A stretch of DNA of 64,000 nucleotides from Macrotrachela quadricornifera (taxonomy: Eukaryota; Rotifera; Eurotatoria; Philodinida; Philodinidae): positions 1,031,420-1,095,419 of the forward strand of contig JAJEKB010020956.1 of assembly GCA_022393335.1 (NCBI GenBank). The letters are read 5' to 3'. The translations under genes were made by a program, and so were the position numbers. This document shows, piece after piece, positions 1 through 10,393 of this stretch (positions are counted from its first letter, which is position 1; each line of letters begins with the position of its first letter). The notes below the pieces were generated by a model. That model was given only the letters and a program-made list of their open reading frames with translations. It ran no database searches and was not told the DNA's origin.

Positions 1-403
1 GATATCTTTTTTGGTTCGGTAAAGTTCCTTTTTTTTTTACAGTGTACATTACAGAGGCTATTTTAAGTTTTGGTTAGTCCTTTAGCTGTTATTGTGTGAG
101 AAAGCGCATTGACTTAAGGAAAAAATTGTATTGCTCCATTTCTTGTACGGTTGAACCATGATGTCTTCCAATCTTGGGTTAGTTGTTCTATGTAAGAATT
201 GATTGTGAACTACTTGTTGAAGAAATTATAAGTGTACAAACAATGCATATAAATTCAATTGATAATCTTTTAAAACTAAGAATAATATAATTCTTATTAA
301 AAAACGTCTTTTAGTGATCATCATTGATTAGTTTTACTCATTTTATTAATGAACTTAACTCAAGGGAGAGACGAGCAGTCTGTACATAATTAATTCGAAT
401 AAA

Positions 404-847
404 TTAACAACAGAAACATTTCCCATCAGAATCATAAACTTCCCAGCAGCTTTCAATGTTGTTTTCCGTTGCGGTATGAGTTAAGAGATGTTGTTCCTTT
501 TGGTACTCATCGAGCTTGATCGATTATGTACACATGCTAAAGTCTTTTAAATAATTCAGTATGGCGGAGTATCGAACAAGATCAAAATCAGTATTAAAAG
601 CTATGTTTGATGGCAGCGACGAGGAACATGAATTTTGATCAACACCAGTAAAGTTTGGTTTGCATGTCATGCTTTCAAAAATGTTTTGATAATAGTGGAT
701 CTCATGTTTGAATATATTGTTCTTTTCGTTCGGTTCGTTATCATTCAAATTAAGCTGAACGAATTGAAATCTCATATCATTAACCAATGTACCGCTTTTT
801 AAAACGTCGTGAGATGTTAACATATAATTCTTTGAATAAGATGACAT
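404..847 (-). pseudogene. Unrecognised broken ORF whose start abuts a transposon
   Basis: A minus-strand reading frame begins at the ATG at 847-845 and runs to a TAA at 406-404, with one in-frame TAA at 526-524. The residues on both sides of that stop look like ordinary protein; the last part includes the run ESCWEVYDSDGKCFCC. I do not recognise the family. The start codon overlaps the TTAA at 847-850 that forms one target duplication of the transposon at 851-4947, so the insertion separated this frame from whatever lay upstream. The internal stop could instead mark an unrecognised intron. Coding status is inferred from composition only. Confidence 0.35.
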
Positions 848-850
848 TAA

Positions 851-871
851 GGGTACCCCCCCCTCTTTTTT
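851..871 (+). repeat. Left terminal inverted repeat of the Kolobok-like element
   Basis: It starts GGGTACC followed by a run of C and then CTCTTTTTT. It pairs with 4927-4947 with one indel in the C/G run. The flanking TTAA is at 847-850. Confidence 0.85.
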
Positions 872-1020
872 CATGATTTTTAGATCTCAAGAACGGCAAG
901 TCCGATCGAGCTGAAATTTTCACCACAAATAGAGGACCTAAATTGATGAGACACGTGTTCGAGGAAAAAATTTTCAAAAGGGGTCTTCTTGGATTTTTTC
1001 AAAAACTAATGGTTTTCCAT

Positions 1021-1345
1021 AGGGTCTCATTGTGCCACCGGTTTTCCCCATCAAACTTCGTCCGATTGAGCTGAAATTTTTTTTGAGATCACCTATGCCT
1101 GTATCTCAGAGGTAATTTTCAGCGTTTTTAAAAATCTCGCTTTCTTTTTTTTTTATAACAAAAATACGAAAACGATCTCGAAAAAACCGGGAAGTCGATC
1201 TCGAAAACCTCATAAACTCGAACGAAATGGTCGAAAACGAAAACGGCCGATTTTACCTCTGGAGGATATATCCAAGTATCTCTGGTAAAAATTTCAGCTC
1301 GATCGGACAAAGTTAAGGTAGGGTTGATGGTGGCACAATGAAGCA
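1021..1345. repeat. Imperfect palindrome inside the transposon's left arm
   Basis: Text around 1031-1110 (CATTGTGCCACC, TCCGATTGAGCTGAAATTTT, ATCTCAGAGGTAA) recurs as the reverse complement around 1270-1345. The RNA or single strand could fold into a hairpin of roughly 300 bases. A further copy of CCGATCGAGCTGAAATTTT lies at about 903-921. Confidence 0.7.
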
Positions 1346-1464
1346 CGATGGCTAAAAAACCAGTTTTGAGAAAAACGAAAAATAAGTTGTAGAAACTTTT
1401 TTTTTACAGAAATTTTACTGATTTGTTTAAGAGAAGTTTGAAAACAAAAGCAATTATTCTCTAT

Positions 1465-1860
1465 AAAGTTTGACCGAAGGTAATCGAGTGTGCTGAGTTT
1501 CAATCTGAGGTTGGTTTTAATTAATTAATTGATTAACTAACTGATTAACTAAGTAGTTAACTAATTACACATTAATTATTGATGTTTTACATAAAACTTG
1601 ACCAAAAGGTAATCAGACGTGCTGAGTTTAAATCTGAGGTTTGTTTTAATTAATTAAGTGACTAATTAACAAATTAATCAGTAACTATTGATATTTCTCA
1701 TTGAAGTTGATCAAAAGGTAATCAGACGTACTGAGTTCGAATCTGGTGTTACTTTTGATCAATTAATTCTTAAATAATCAATAATTATCGGTATTTCCGA
1801 TGAAGCTTAGCTCAATGTTTTCAGGAGTTACTGCGTTCAATTCTGAGGTTAGTTTTATTT
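1465..1860 (+). repeat. Three to four degenerate tandem units of about 110-130 bp
   Basis: Each unit has a core like GGTAATCAGACGTGCTGAGT followed by a TNNAATCTGAGG-type stretch and an AT-rich TTAATTAATT spacer. Cores begin near 1480, 1609, 1718 and, more degraded, 1826. The segment is non-coding. Confidence 0.6.
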
Positions 1861-2033
1861 GATTAATTATTGATCAGTTTATCATTGTGAATTCTATAAG
1901 TATCTAGATAGTTGTCAGGAGTGCACACTAGTAGCATCTATCGATTCAATTATCTATTGGGATTTTTCACTCTAACCAGTCGTTACTGTTTTATATGATG
2001 ATTATTGTTAAGTCCAAAGAAAAATAAAAAGAA

Positions 2034-4504
2034 ATGCCACCAAAAACAACTACACAAATAAATATTGGAAATGAACAAACACCACCAAATATATTTTATT
2101 TATGCAAACAAAAGTAAGTGCTTAATGAACATTAAAAAATGATTATCTATTCAGCAATACCTGCTCCATATTTATATGGATCATCACGAATTAGTTTAGC
2201 CTCGGTTTGAAGTTTTTTCATTCGATTCTTTCGTCGTTGATCAAGTCGAGCGATCGGATCTAATGACTGGTCCTCCTTTATTCGTTCACGATCAATTCTT
2301 ATCATCATTTTTTGAACAGCTGCATTTGATGGAATACCAAGTGATTGATAAATTGGTAAAATGCTGACAAACCCATCATTATAAATAATTGTAGCAAGAT
2401 TCGCTGCTGTTTTAATTCTTGTTCGAATATGAAATCGTTTTTTACTGCAGATATTCCATATAATTCGATGAAAACTCTCATTTGCATTTGTTGTTCCTCC
2501 ATTTAACACCTGTCGCAGTGATTCATCGCTGCATAACTCTTCATATGCTGGTCTAATAGCAGCACAAACAGCAGGTGGTAGTGCATGTGATTCATGTCGA
2601 TAATTAAAATCCAAATATACTTTGCAATGGCTTGGATCACATAGGTCATGCATCGGATTGTTATCAGTACTTGCTATGTGATACCAAGCTGACCAGGCTG
2701 CTTCTTTCATTTTCTGTAAATTGTTTATATTTTCTCGGATTGCTTTACCATAATATAGCTGCAGTCGATATATTTTTTTATCATCTATAAAAAAAATTGG
2801 GAACCGGTTCGTGCTAAATTTTAATTTATTTTGAAAAAAACCATACCGAGTCGTCCTATACCACCTATAGTTTTATTATGATCGAGATGCGTCCTTCAAT
2901 ACTTCTTTTTTATATTCATTAGCCGGGTCTTCATTCGTTTAGAAAAGTGATTTATACATTGATACCGAATAATAAGACAATCTCCATATGGTTTTGATTG
3001 AGCGATACTAGTTTCATTTTTTGTATCACCATCGGCAATATACGATGTATATCGTAAATTATGTTTTGGAATCGACCGGGAAAACATTGCTACCATCTAA
3101 GTTAGAAAAGTAAGCATGATAAAAGTATGAAAATGATTTACAGCTGCTCCTTCCATCCCACCACTATACTTCCTTCATAATTTGCTTCACATCCAGATTC
3201 GAGATGTTTTTCAAGAAGTGCAGCATATAATTCACCATCACGTTGTCGTAAACTTATAAGTCCAGCACAAGTCGAACAGTGTCGAGACAAAATCTCAAAA
3301 TCCAAGACTTTTGGTGGATCTGATACGCTCACGACTGTTCCTACTCCGTGTAATGACGAAAAGCCTTGAGTTAACCATGTGCCATCGATAGATATACTAA
3401 TATCATCGCTGTTATAGTATAGACGTGCTTCTTCAGCTGCAACTTTCATGCTATTTTCAGCAACTTCTTCAATGGATTTTGATAAAATATGTTCATAACG
3501 TTTATAAGATTCAATTTGAACTGGTGGTAGGATTCCCATAGCACCAAAAAATTTCTTCAGACCTGTCCGCTGAAGACCGACAAGTGAACCAGCTAGAATA
3601 GACACTAAGTTGAGATCGGTCATTTGAGATGTCGGTGAAATTCCAATTCGAGTACCAGTAGATAAACGAATAACATTTTCGCAAGTACATGTAAATGAAA
3701 TATAAAAAGATAGATCGAGACGTTTGGTTACCTTATATTTATAATGTCCATGAGAATTACATTTAGGACAATTCATAGAATTTACCAAAATTAATATCTT
3801 TTGAATATTAATTATTAAATTAATACGGGAAAAATCATTTGAATCTTCAGATTCATCATCATTATCACTTGATGAATTTTCTTCATCGTCGTCACTTGAT
3901 GAGTTGAAAAGTTGTCTTCGACATGAAGAAATCTTTTTTTTCTTGATAGTTGATGTTTTTGTAGTTGGTGGTGGTATTGTTTGTTCTGGTGTTGAAGGAA
4001 CAACAGTTGTACTTGATTCTGTAGAGGATTGAGCCTTAATAAGTTGTTTTAATTTTTGTTTGTTTTTTCGATATCGACCACTAGACCTAAATATATTTTA
4101 GTTACATGAAACCAACTGAAGAACTACGTCAACGGCAAATAGATCAAATTTTGGTTACACTCAAGGAAGCTTACAATCATTATGCTCAACAAGATATTCC
4201 TGAAAATATCTTTGATATCTTGTTTAATCATATTCTGCCAGGTTTTCCAGGTAGCCAGTTGGATCAAGATCAAGCAATGGCAGAAAGAAATGAAATATAT
4301 CAGCTATTGTGGAAAATCATCGAGACAAATAAAAGAAAACAATATCCTACAAAAGAATGGATTCCCGGTTCTATTCTATATCCTCCGATCATTATACAAC
4401 TTCTTCGTGCTCGATTTCCAAGTTCGGAAACAGATATATTATTACCTAATTGTACTAAATATTCTATAGAAGAGTTTATTCTATACACATGCACATCTAC
4501 ATAA
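2034..4504 (+). CDS. Two-exon gene of unknown function, antisense to the transposase
   Basis: Exon 1 is 2034-2113: ATG, then MPPKTTTQINIGN, ending at a GTAAGTG donor. Exon 2 is 4102-4504, after a TATTTTAG acceptor. The two total 483 nt, which gives an uninterrupted 160-residue product ending in TAA. The intron of about 2 kb contains the transposase exons on the opposite strand. Exon 2 alone is a good ORF from ATG 4106. The product has no signal peptide or recognisable motif; it is helical-looking and begins MKPTEELRQRQIDQILVTLK. Because it lies between the terminal repeats it may be an accessory transposon protein. The exon 2 frame is well supported; the link to exon 1 rests only on splice sites and phase. 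Confidence 0.5.
2147..4087 (-). pseudogene. Mutator-like/Kolobok transposase, multi-exon, frameshifted
   Basis: This would cut and paste the surrounding element. Read from 4087 downward there is an acidic, Ser-rich N-terminal segment (SSSDDDEENSSSDNDDESED), then a zinc-binding CPKCNSHGHYKYK and the conserved ISIDGTW block around the first catalytic Asp (about 3390). A second exon lies at about 3096-2847 (IADGDTK and NHFSKRM) and a third at 2784-2147 with NANESFHRIIW, which carries the likely catalytic Glu. The intron 2846-2785 has clean GT..AG ends and keeps phase. The frame is broken near the end of exon 1, where the reading becomes VVGWKEQL instead of the expected glycine-rich block, and exon 2 meets a stop after NIKKKY. 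Its 5' exon was not found. It is probably a recently inactivated copy. Confidence 0.7.
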
Positions 4505-4926
4505 AACTTACTTCATTCTTTTCGAAATAAAGAAAAGACAAGTTGTTGCTATAGATGAAACGTTTTGAAGAAGAAATAAGTGAAATGCTCTTTCACTATA
4601 TGTATATATATATATCAATTTTTTATTCACTTGTACATACCTCTCCACAGAATGAAACAAATATAGAGGGCATGTTATTTGTTTACATCATGTAAAGTAT
4701 TCTATATTGAATAGAAACTATAATAATGCAGGAATAAAAATCTTCGTGAAAAATTTTTGTCATATAGGGAAAATTATATAAATATCAAGCAACAGATTTT
4801 CGTAAAAATTGAGTAAAAAATTTTTGGCAGCTTCGACCAAGCTCATTCAAACGCCGATCGAAAGAGCAACATCCACTCTACCTAAGAGGCCAATAAAAAA
4901 AAAAAATTTTTTTTTTCAATTTTTAT

Positions 4927-4947
4927 AAAAAAAGAGGGGGGGTACCC
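4927..4947 (-). repeat. Right terminal inverted repeat of the Kolobok-like element
   Basis: It reads AAAAAAAGAGGGGGGGTACCC, shown here as the mirror of the left end, and is followed by TTAA at 4948-4951. Confidence 0.85.
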
Positions 4948-4951
4948 TTAA

Positions 4952-5285
4952 GTATTATCTGATAACGAATCATATTTAATTCTGAATTGAAATATCAAGA
5001 AAAATAAAAAATATCGTATTCTATTCTATTTTATCTCGATATTTACCAAACAATAATTGCTTTGGTTTATATTTATTTAAATTGTTAATTCGATTTTGTA
5101 ACTGAAAATAAAATAAATTGTAACTTCTTTCTTTTAAATTTCTTCATCAAGCACTTATACATAAAATGCTTACTTCTAAAATAGTATGATAAGCGTACGA
5201 AAAAACAACAAAACAATACTAATGGATTTTTGTTATTAAAAAGACATTTTTTCCAATTTTGATTTATTGAAAGAAGAAAAAAAAG
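4952..5285. other. AT-rich spacer
   Basis: This is about 330 bp between the right end of the Kolobok-like element and the first ADP-ribosyltransferase exon. I see no coding sequence or repeat in it. A promoter for the downstream gene would be expected here, but no motif is convincing. Confidence 0.5.
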
Positions 5286-6537
5286 ATGGCTAGACATGGA
5301 TCAGTAGCATTTTTATGTGCTTCTTCATCAACAACATTATCCAATGAAAGTCTTGAAACATTTTCATTAGTATGGCTCGATGCTTCTGTAAATACATCAA
5401 AACATAATCAAAATGTCCAACAGCAACTTCGATCTATTATTATTCATATTAAAACGTTCGAAGATGTAGATGAATGTGAACAGTACATTCAATATTTTAC
5501 AGACGATCAAATTATTTTAATTGTCATTGGACAATTAGGACAAGATATTATTCCTCATATTCATGACCTTCGACAAGTCTTTGCAATATATATCTACTGC
5601 TTTGATATAGAAAAACGGGATAAATGGGATTCAAAATTTCCAAAAGTGAATTTATTTCCGAGAGTTTTAAAAGAATAAATGACATAAACTTGTAGATTAT
5701 GGCAATTGTAAGACATCCTGATGAATTTGTCGCTAAAATTCAATCAGATAAAAAGAAGCAGAATAAAATTGATGAACCTCTATCTATCAGTATTTTTAAT
5801 ACTGGTGATCGACCTGATCAATCATTATCAGACTTAAATGGCACATTTCTTTATTTCCAATTACTTATTGATGCTCTTCTTTAAATGAAAGAAAATCCTA
5901 TGGATAAAAAAGAATTAATTGCTGTATGTAAAGCCGAATTGAAATATAATGTAAATCAATTATAAATTCTACATGAATTCGAAAGTCAATATTCTCAAAA
6001 ATCAGCTATAGAATGGTATACAAAAGAATGTTTTCTTTATCGAATGTTAAACAAAGCTTTACGTCTTCAAAATATTGATATGCTTTTTCTATTTCGATCT
6101 TTTATGCGTGATATTAAGAATGAATTAATCGATTTACAAAACAAGCAAATATCATTAATGAATTGTGTCTATCGTGCACAAATAATGACAATTGATGAAA
6201 GATTAGAGCTAAATTAATTTGAATGAATTCTTTTCTATCGTTCAACTTTCACTTTCTAGTAATGATGATCATCATTTAATTCCACTCTTTGAACATGTCA
6301 AAAAAGAGATTGCTGAAGAAAGTGATTTATTATCTATTGGAAAAATGCTTCGTCGATCGGATAAATTAAAACACGCTGAACATTATTTTTGTCGTATTAT
6401 TAAATATTTATCTATGCGTGATCCACTGCTTCCGAATTGTTTTCGAGCATTAGGAAATGTACTTGAAAGTCAACATCAATTTGATGAGAATCTTTTATGG
6501 TTTAAAAAGGCTAGTATTTATTTTGGCAATAATAATA
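5286..6537 (+). pseudogene. ADP-ribosyltransferase-TPR gene A, 5' part, inactivated
   Basis: The family would transfer ADP-ribose from NAD to arginines, with TPR repeats as the protein-binding part. Exon 1 is 5286-5645 (N-terminal domain, SLVWLDASVN), followed by a 50 bp intron 5646-5695 in phase 0 and exon 2 from 5696. Exon 2 continues in frame through two stops, TAA at 5882-5884 and another after VNQL near 5963. The arginine motif (CVYRAQ, about 6168-6185) is present. At about 6216-6240 the frame shifts and jumps from NEFFS straight to the region after the catalytic Glu, so the S-T-S remainder and E-x-E motifs are gone. A TPR-like segment follows (HAEHYFCRIIKYL). The MULE transposon interrupts it at about 6538 and the remaining TPRs resume at 9181. 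Confidence 0.8.
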
Positions 6538-6540
6538 TCA

Positions 6541-6745
6541 GAATGTGCAATAATAAAAATAAAAATTAGCAATAATCTTTGAGCAATAAAGAATGTTTTT
6601 TGAGCAATTTTTTATTATGAAGTGTATAGTAATTAATTCATTAAACAGCAGTAATGATTTGGTTTTTGAGTAATAAAAAAAAGATAAACTACAGTTTTTA
6701 TATATACAATTGAAAATAAGAAAAAGCGAAATGAGCAAATATAAT
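6541..6745 (+). repeat. Left subterminal array of GAGCAATAA motifs
   Basis: Copies of TGCAATAAT, AGCAATAAT, GAGCAATAAA, GAGCAATTTT, GAGTAATAAA and GAGCAAATAT occur between 6544 and 6742. They match in sense the complement of the right array, as expected for repeated transposase-binding sites. Confidence 0.7.
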
Positions 6746-6746
6746 A

Positions 6747-8609
6747 CTATTGTATCAATAAGGCTTGTTTTGCTTTAGATGGTCTGCCTCTTTTTCTTTT
6801 TTTACCAATTTCCACATTTTTTGCTTCTGGTGGAGGTTTGCAATATTTTAACCTGATGGACATACCGATGACGTGTTTGCAGATATAGTTTTTAAGGAAT
6901 GATGGACAGGTGCAAGTTGCTTTTCTCCATTCTTCAGCATTGTTAGATAAGCATACGCACCATATTGTGAAGTAGACTGACTTGTAAGTGCCAAATAAAT
7001 TAAACCTGCAAGCTTCATACCGTTTAGTTTGTTTCTCTGTTATCGTAGTTTCTTCACCAGCAGGCAAATAATACATTGTTACATCACCCTTTAGAACAGA
7101 GATAACTTCTTTATTTTGTTTTGCCCAATGGTATCCATCTGTCCAATATGATAATGTGATTAAAGGTTGCTGTTCGAACTTTTTCGAATTAACACGATCA
7201 AGATTTCGTTCTTTGGACCACTTATTGACCAATGACATTACAACAACTGTGAATCTTGATAATACTAAACGTTCTCTTATTGTATCTTCGTCTTTTATGA
7301 CACGATTTGTTGCTTCCAGGGCATTATTTGTGCTTGGAACATACATTTCAACACCTTCGTACCAACCGTTTTTTGATCCTAACCATTCACTTGAAAAATA
7401 GTCAATAAATCTTACTTCGTTCTTCCATTTTTTTAAGAATAATTTGGTAGCAATATCAAATATCGTTTTACTTTTGGACAGTTGTAATGTATCAATATCA
7501 TCCATAATTTCATTATGTAAATCTTTATCTTCTATTAAACATAACTTTTTTTCTACACGTTCGCGCATGTGGAACCAGCACATAACCATACTATGATCCT
7601 GTCCAAATACATCTGTAAATGCATTTCTAATAGCATCAGAACCGTCTGCAATTAATACCAAATTTTGTTCATTCATTTCCAAGTTTAAATCGCGTAGACC
7701 ATCACGAATACACATAAATATAGATTTAAAATCTTTTTCTTTTTCATTCGAACAAACAGCGAATCCATACGGATGAAATTGCTTCATCATATCGGTCGTC
7801 CCAATAATAAGACAAGGAAACCCCTGCCACACTAACTTATATGTGGCATCCGTATGAATCCTATTTGAAATAGTTGCGTTGAATAATAATCGTTTGGTTG
7901 TAACAAAGAATCGAAATTTATTCCCATCATCATCGTCGTCGTCATCATCATCATTTAACTCATCTTCATATTCGATCTGATATCTTTGCACCCAAGGTTC
8001 ATCAACATTATCAGGTATAGCTGAGTGTTTTTGACACCAACTTTCCAGCTCACCTAAACTTATACTTGCAGTACCGAAAGACTTTTCTCTTAATGATATT
8101 AAATAATTAGATAACTGTTTCTTTAAAGGAACAGGTAAACCTTTTTCTTCCAATGTTTCTAATATTCGTTTTGGCTTGAGTTTCAGTTTGAACAATTCGT
8201 CTATTAGTACTTTTGATTGTTGATTGATGCCAGTTGATTTTGGTTCTTCATGAAAATGATCATTTCCAGTTTCATACATTGTTACATCTTCATTTTCACT
8301 ATGATATAAAAGATGAATACTAGCTGGACATTGTTTTCCACGTCGTTTCACTTGATTACATCTGTAGTAAACCCGTTTCCCTTCACTAGTTGTATTAGTA
8401 TGAGTTTTACTCCATATCCCATCAGCTTTGATTTTATCAATGGCACCATCTTTTCTTTTATATGTGCATATTGGGATCCAATTTCGTCTATTATGTTTTG
8501 CTCTTTGTTTGATCAATCCACTTGTATTCGAAGACTTCTCTTCCACATCATTGTCACTTTCATTATCAGAAATATATTGTGTCACACGTTGTGATTGAGC
8601 CATTTCCAT
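6747..8609 (-). CDS. MULE-family transposase with FLYWCH-type and SWIM zinc fingers
   Basis: This is a DDE transposase that would mobilise the surrounding element. The 620-residue frame is uninterrupted. In order it has an acidic N-terminus; a FLYWCH/WRKY-like zinc finger at about residues 45-125 (KRVYYRCNQVKRRGKQCPAS, ending NDHFHE); and a MULE catalytic core from about 240 (HTDATYKLVWQGFPCLIIGT, LIADGSDAIRNAF, MVMCWFHMRERV), with a later Glu likely in NNALEATNRV. A SWIM finger follows near 560-585 (CTCPSFLKNYICKH), then an AT-hook-like basic tail (KKRKRGRPSKAK). The length is normal for the group. The ATG at 8609 is the first in the frame. A diverged fragment of a related copy lies at 31050-31190. 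Confidence 0.93.
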   Translation of the reverse strand: MEMAQSQRVTQYISDNESDNDVEEKSSNTSGLIKQRAKHNRRNWIPICTYKRKDGAIDKIKADGIWSKTHTNTTSEGKRVYYRCNQVKRRGKQCPASIHLLYHSENEDVTMYETGNDHFHEEPKSTGINQQSKVLIDELFKLKLKPKRILETLEEKGLPVPLKKQLSNYLISLREKSFGTASISLGELESWCQKHSAIPDNVDEPWVQRYQIEYEDELNDDDDDDDDDGNKFRFFVTTKRLLFNATISNRIHTDATYKLVWQGFPCLIIGTTDMMKQFHPYGFAVCSNEKEKDFKSIFMCIRDGLRDLNLEMNEQNLVLIADGSDAIRNAFTDVFGQDHSMVMCWFHMRERVEKKLCLIEDKDLHNEIMDDIDTLQLSKSKTIFDIATKLFLKKWKNEVRFIDYFSSEWLGSKNGWYEGVEMYVPSTNNALEATNRVIKDEDTIRERLVLSRFTVVVMSLVNKWSKERNLDRVNSKKFEQQPLITLSYWTDGYHWAKQNKEVISVLKGDVTMYYLPAGEETTITEKQTKRYEACRFNLFGTYKSVYFTIWCVCLSNNAEEWRKATCTCPSFLKNYICKHVIGMSIRLKYCKPPPEAKNVEIGKKRKRGRPSKAKQALLIQ

Positions 8610-8999
8610 AAAGTATATATATTACTTCGACGAACTGAAGAATTCCGTATCCGTATGGATAAATTGTTAACAGTAAATTCACTCTAATTGAATGATTTTA
8701 GATATTCGACTTTATTGTCCAAACTGGCACAGTTTATATACCAGTACGATAGGAAAAATTCAAGATATCAGGGAAAAATCAGCGAGTGAAAAATTACCTA
8801 GACGAGTAAATGCTTGGAGTATACCTGACTTGGAAGAAAAGGAAAAAAATAAAAAGAAGAATACATATATATATGACGTATGTGTCATCTACACGACGTG
8901 ATACAGAGAAAGAATAGAAACATACAACAAATATGAATTGCACTACAAATTCAATGTATCCATATTGCCTTTTTTACACAGAATTTATTTTTAGTTTAA

Positions 9000-9175
9000 A
9001 TAAATTATTGGTCATTCAATATAATTATTGTTGCTTTAGTATCTTTATTGCTCATTTATTATTATTATTGTCCACTCAGTATCAATATTGCTCATTCAGT
9101 ATATTATTGCTCATTCAGTGTATTTATTGCCAAATTTCATTATTGCTCGTTTGGATTATTTTATTGCTCATTTAA
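9000..9175 (-). repeat. Right subterminal array of TTATTGCTCATT motifs
   Basis: At least seven variants of TATTGCTCATT lie between about 9005 and 9172 at spacings of roughly 18-20 bp. They are in opposite orientation to the left array. Confidence 0.75.
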
Positions 9176-9180
9176 TTATA

Positions 9181-9657
9181 ACTCGTTTAAAAAAGCTCTA
9201 ATGATATATAAACAAGCTTATACCGATGTTCATCAAAGAGTTGCTATGTGTTTGAATAATATTGGAGTGATTTATCTTGAAGAAAAACAATATTCAAAAG
9301 TATTGGATTATTTTTGGAAAGATTTGACTATTAGTGAAAAGCTTCTTCCAATAAATCATCCGGATCTTGCTATTACAATTAGTAATATTGGTGAAGTTTA
9401 CTGTTGTCTTCGCCAGTTTGATCTGGCTTTGCAACATTTTGAGCATGCTCTTGAAATACAAAAAAAAGTCTTTACCACTAGATCATTTTCATATTGCTTC
9501 AACTTATCATAAAATTGGTTTCATGTATAAAACGAAAGACAAACGGACATTGTCACTTCAAAACTATGAGAAAGCCAATGCAATCTTCCACAAATCAACA
9601 CCTTTTAATGATATTAATAACTTTAAAATTCAACAAGATATTCAAGTCCTTAAATAA
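9181..9657 (+). pseudogene. ADP-ribosyltransferase-TPR gene A, 3' TPR part
   Basis: TPR repeats of the kinesin-light-chain type continue after the transposon: FKKALMIYKQAY, CLNNIGVIYLEEKQYSKVLD and ISNIGEVYCCLRQFDLALQH. The frame shifts at a run of A near 9460, after ALEIQKK. A second frame carries the rest (HIASTYHKIGFMYKTKDKRT) to the TAA at 9655-9657. At least part of a TPR is missing at the junction with the transposon. Together with 5286-6537 this is one dead gene. The C-terminal position of the TPRs matches gene B at 58730-60803. Confidence 0.8.
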
Positions 9658-10393
9658 TTCAGTCTCATTAAAAACTGTATTTTTCTATCCTATATATTAC
9701 GCGTTTCTATTTCTTAATATATCGTCTTATTTATTTTTCTTTTTTGTTTCATTTCATCAGACAAATATAGATATGAATAAGATTCTTCTTGCCATTGCTC
9801 TTCACGCAAATATTTCTTTATCTGCAGAATCTACCATACATATATCATCAAATATACTCGAACTTACGATGAAAACTACATGAAATGCATATTCTTCAAA
9901 ATGGTAAGTAAATTAAATCTTTAACAATCTATTGATTATTAAGTCATTTTTAGATGATGTTCGTTCATTGATTTTAAATCTAACATTGTTTTCAAACAGC
10001 GTAAGTCATGATTAATATCACTCATAGCTAGATTATTCAGTATTTTATTTCACTAATACGAAGGGATCTGGAAGTTCACCAATATTAGTAGTGCTTGACA
10101 CGAGCAATTTATTAAGGATATGTTGGAATATGATATCACCATAGAGAAGCATATATAATGTAAGTGTAAAAGTTGAAAGTGAAGGAACGAATGACGTACA
10201 CTTTAGAACAACAAATGCAGAAGGACAAGGCAATAAAACATTCGAGACAAGTTGGATGTGCTTCGGCAACAATAGGAATTGCAGTTGGCCAATGCTGTTT
10301 TATTTTTTCGATCGACTTTTTCGTGATATTCCACTAGAGAGTGATAATTGCAATTATGTAGATAGTTGATCAGTTGTTATTTGATTAGCTGAT
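9658..10393. other. Intergenic, nothing convincing
   Basis: AT-rich sequence follows the dead TPR gene. A stretch at 10045-10272 is open on one strand but resembles no family, and its opposite strand is also partly open, so it was not called. Confidence 0.4.

Larger units (their letters stand above)
851..4947. mobile_element. Kolobok-like DNA transposon, about 4.1 kb, TTAA target duplication
   Basis: The element is bounded by TTAA at 847-850 and 4948-4951. Its termini are inverted repeats: GGGTACCCCCCCCTCTTTTT at the left and the reverse complement, with one C fewer, at the right. It carries a minus-strand transposase of the 'Mutator-like transposase domain' type with three exons, and a plus-strand accessory gene. 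TTAA duplications are known for Kolobok and piggyBac. The transposase is not of piggyBac type, so Kolobok is the better fit, but the superfamily name is inferred. The left 1.2 kb is non-coding, with a palindrome and tandem repeats. Confidence 0.8.
6538..9175. mobile_element. FLYWCH/MULE DNA transposon, about 2.6 kb, probably autonomous
   Basis: The element interrupts the ADP-ribosyltransferase-TPR gene. Its ends are inverted arrays of one short motif: xGCAATAAT or TTGAGCAATAA at the left and ATTATTGCTCAT at the right. The outer about 50 bp align across the two ends (AATGTGCAATAAT against AAATGAGCAATAAA). One intact transposase lies between them. Exact boundaries and the target duplication could not be fixed, because host TPR sequence near the junction is itself missing. 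Confidence 0.8.

Noticed and set aside
847..4951. Assignment of the first transposon to piggyBac because of TTAA
   Set aside because: The transposase has the SIDGTW and NANESFHRIIW blocks of Mutator-like/Kolobok enzymes rather than piggyBac motifs.
7156..7401. Plus-strand ORF of 81 codons
   Set aside because: It is antisense to the intact MULE transposase and has no independent protein features. The same holds for 8313-8594.
9048..9180. N-terminal part of the ORF preceding the TPR segment
   Set aside because: It translates the transposon's TATTGCTCATT array (YYCSFSVFIAKFHYCSF); the real TPR homology begins at about 9181.
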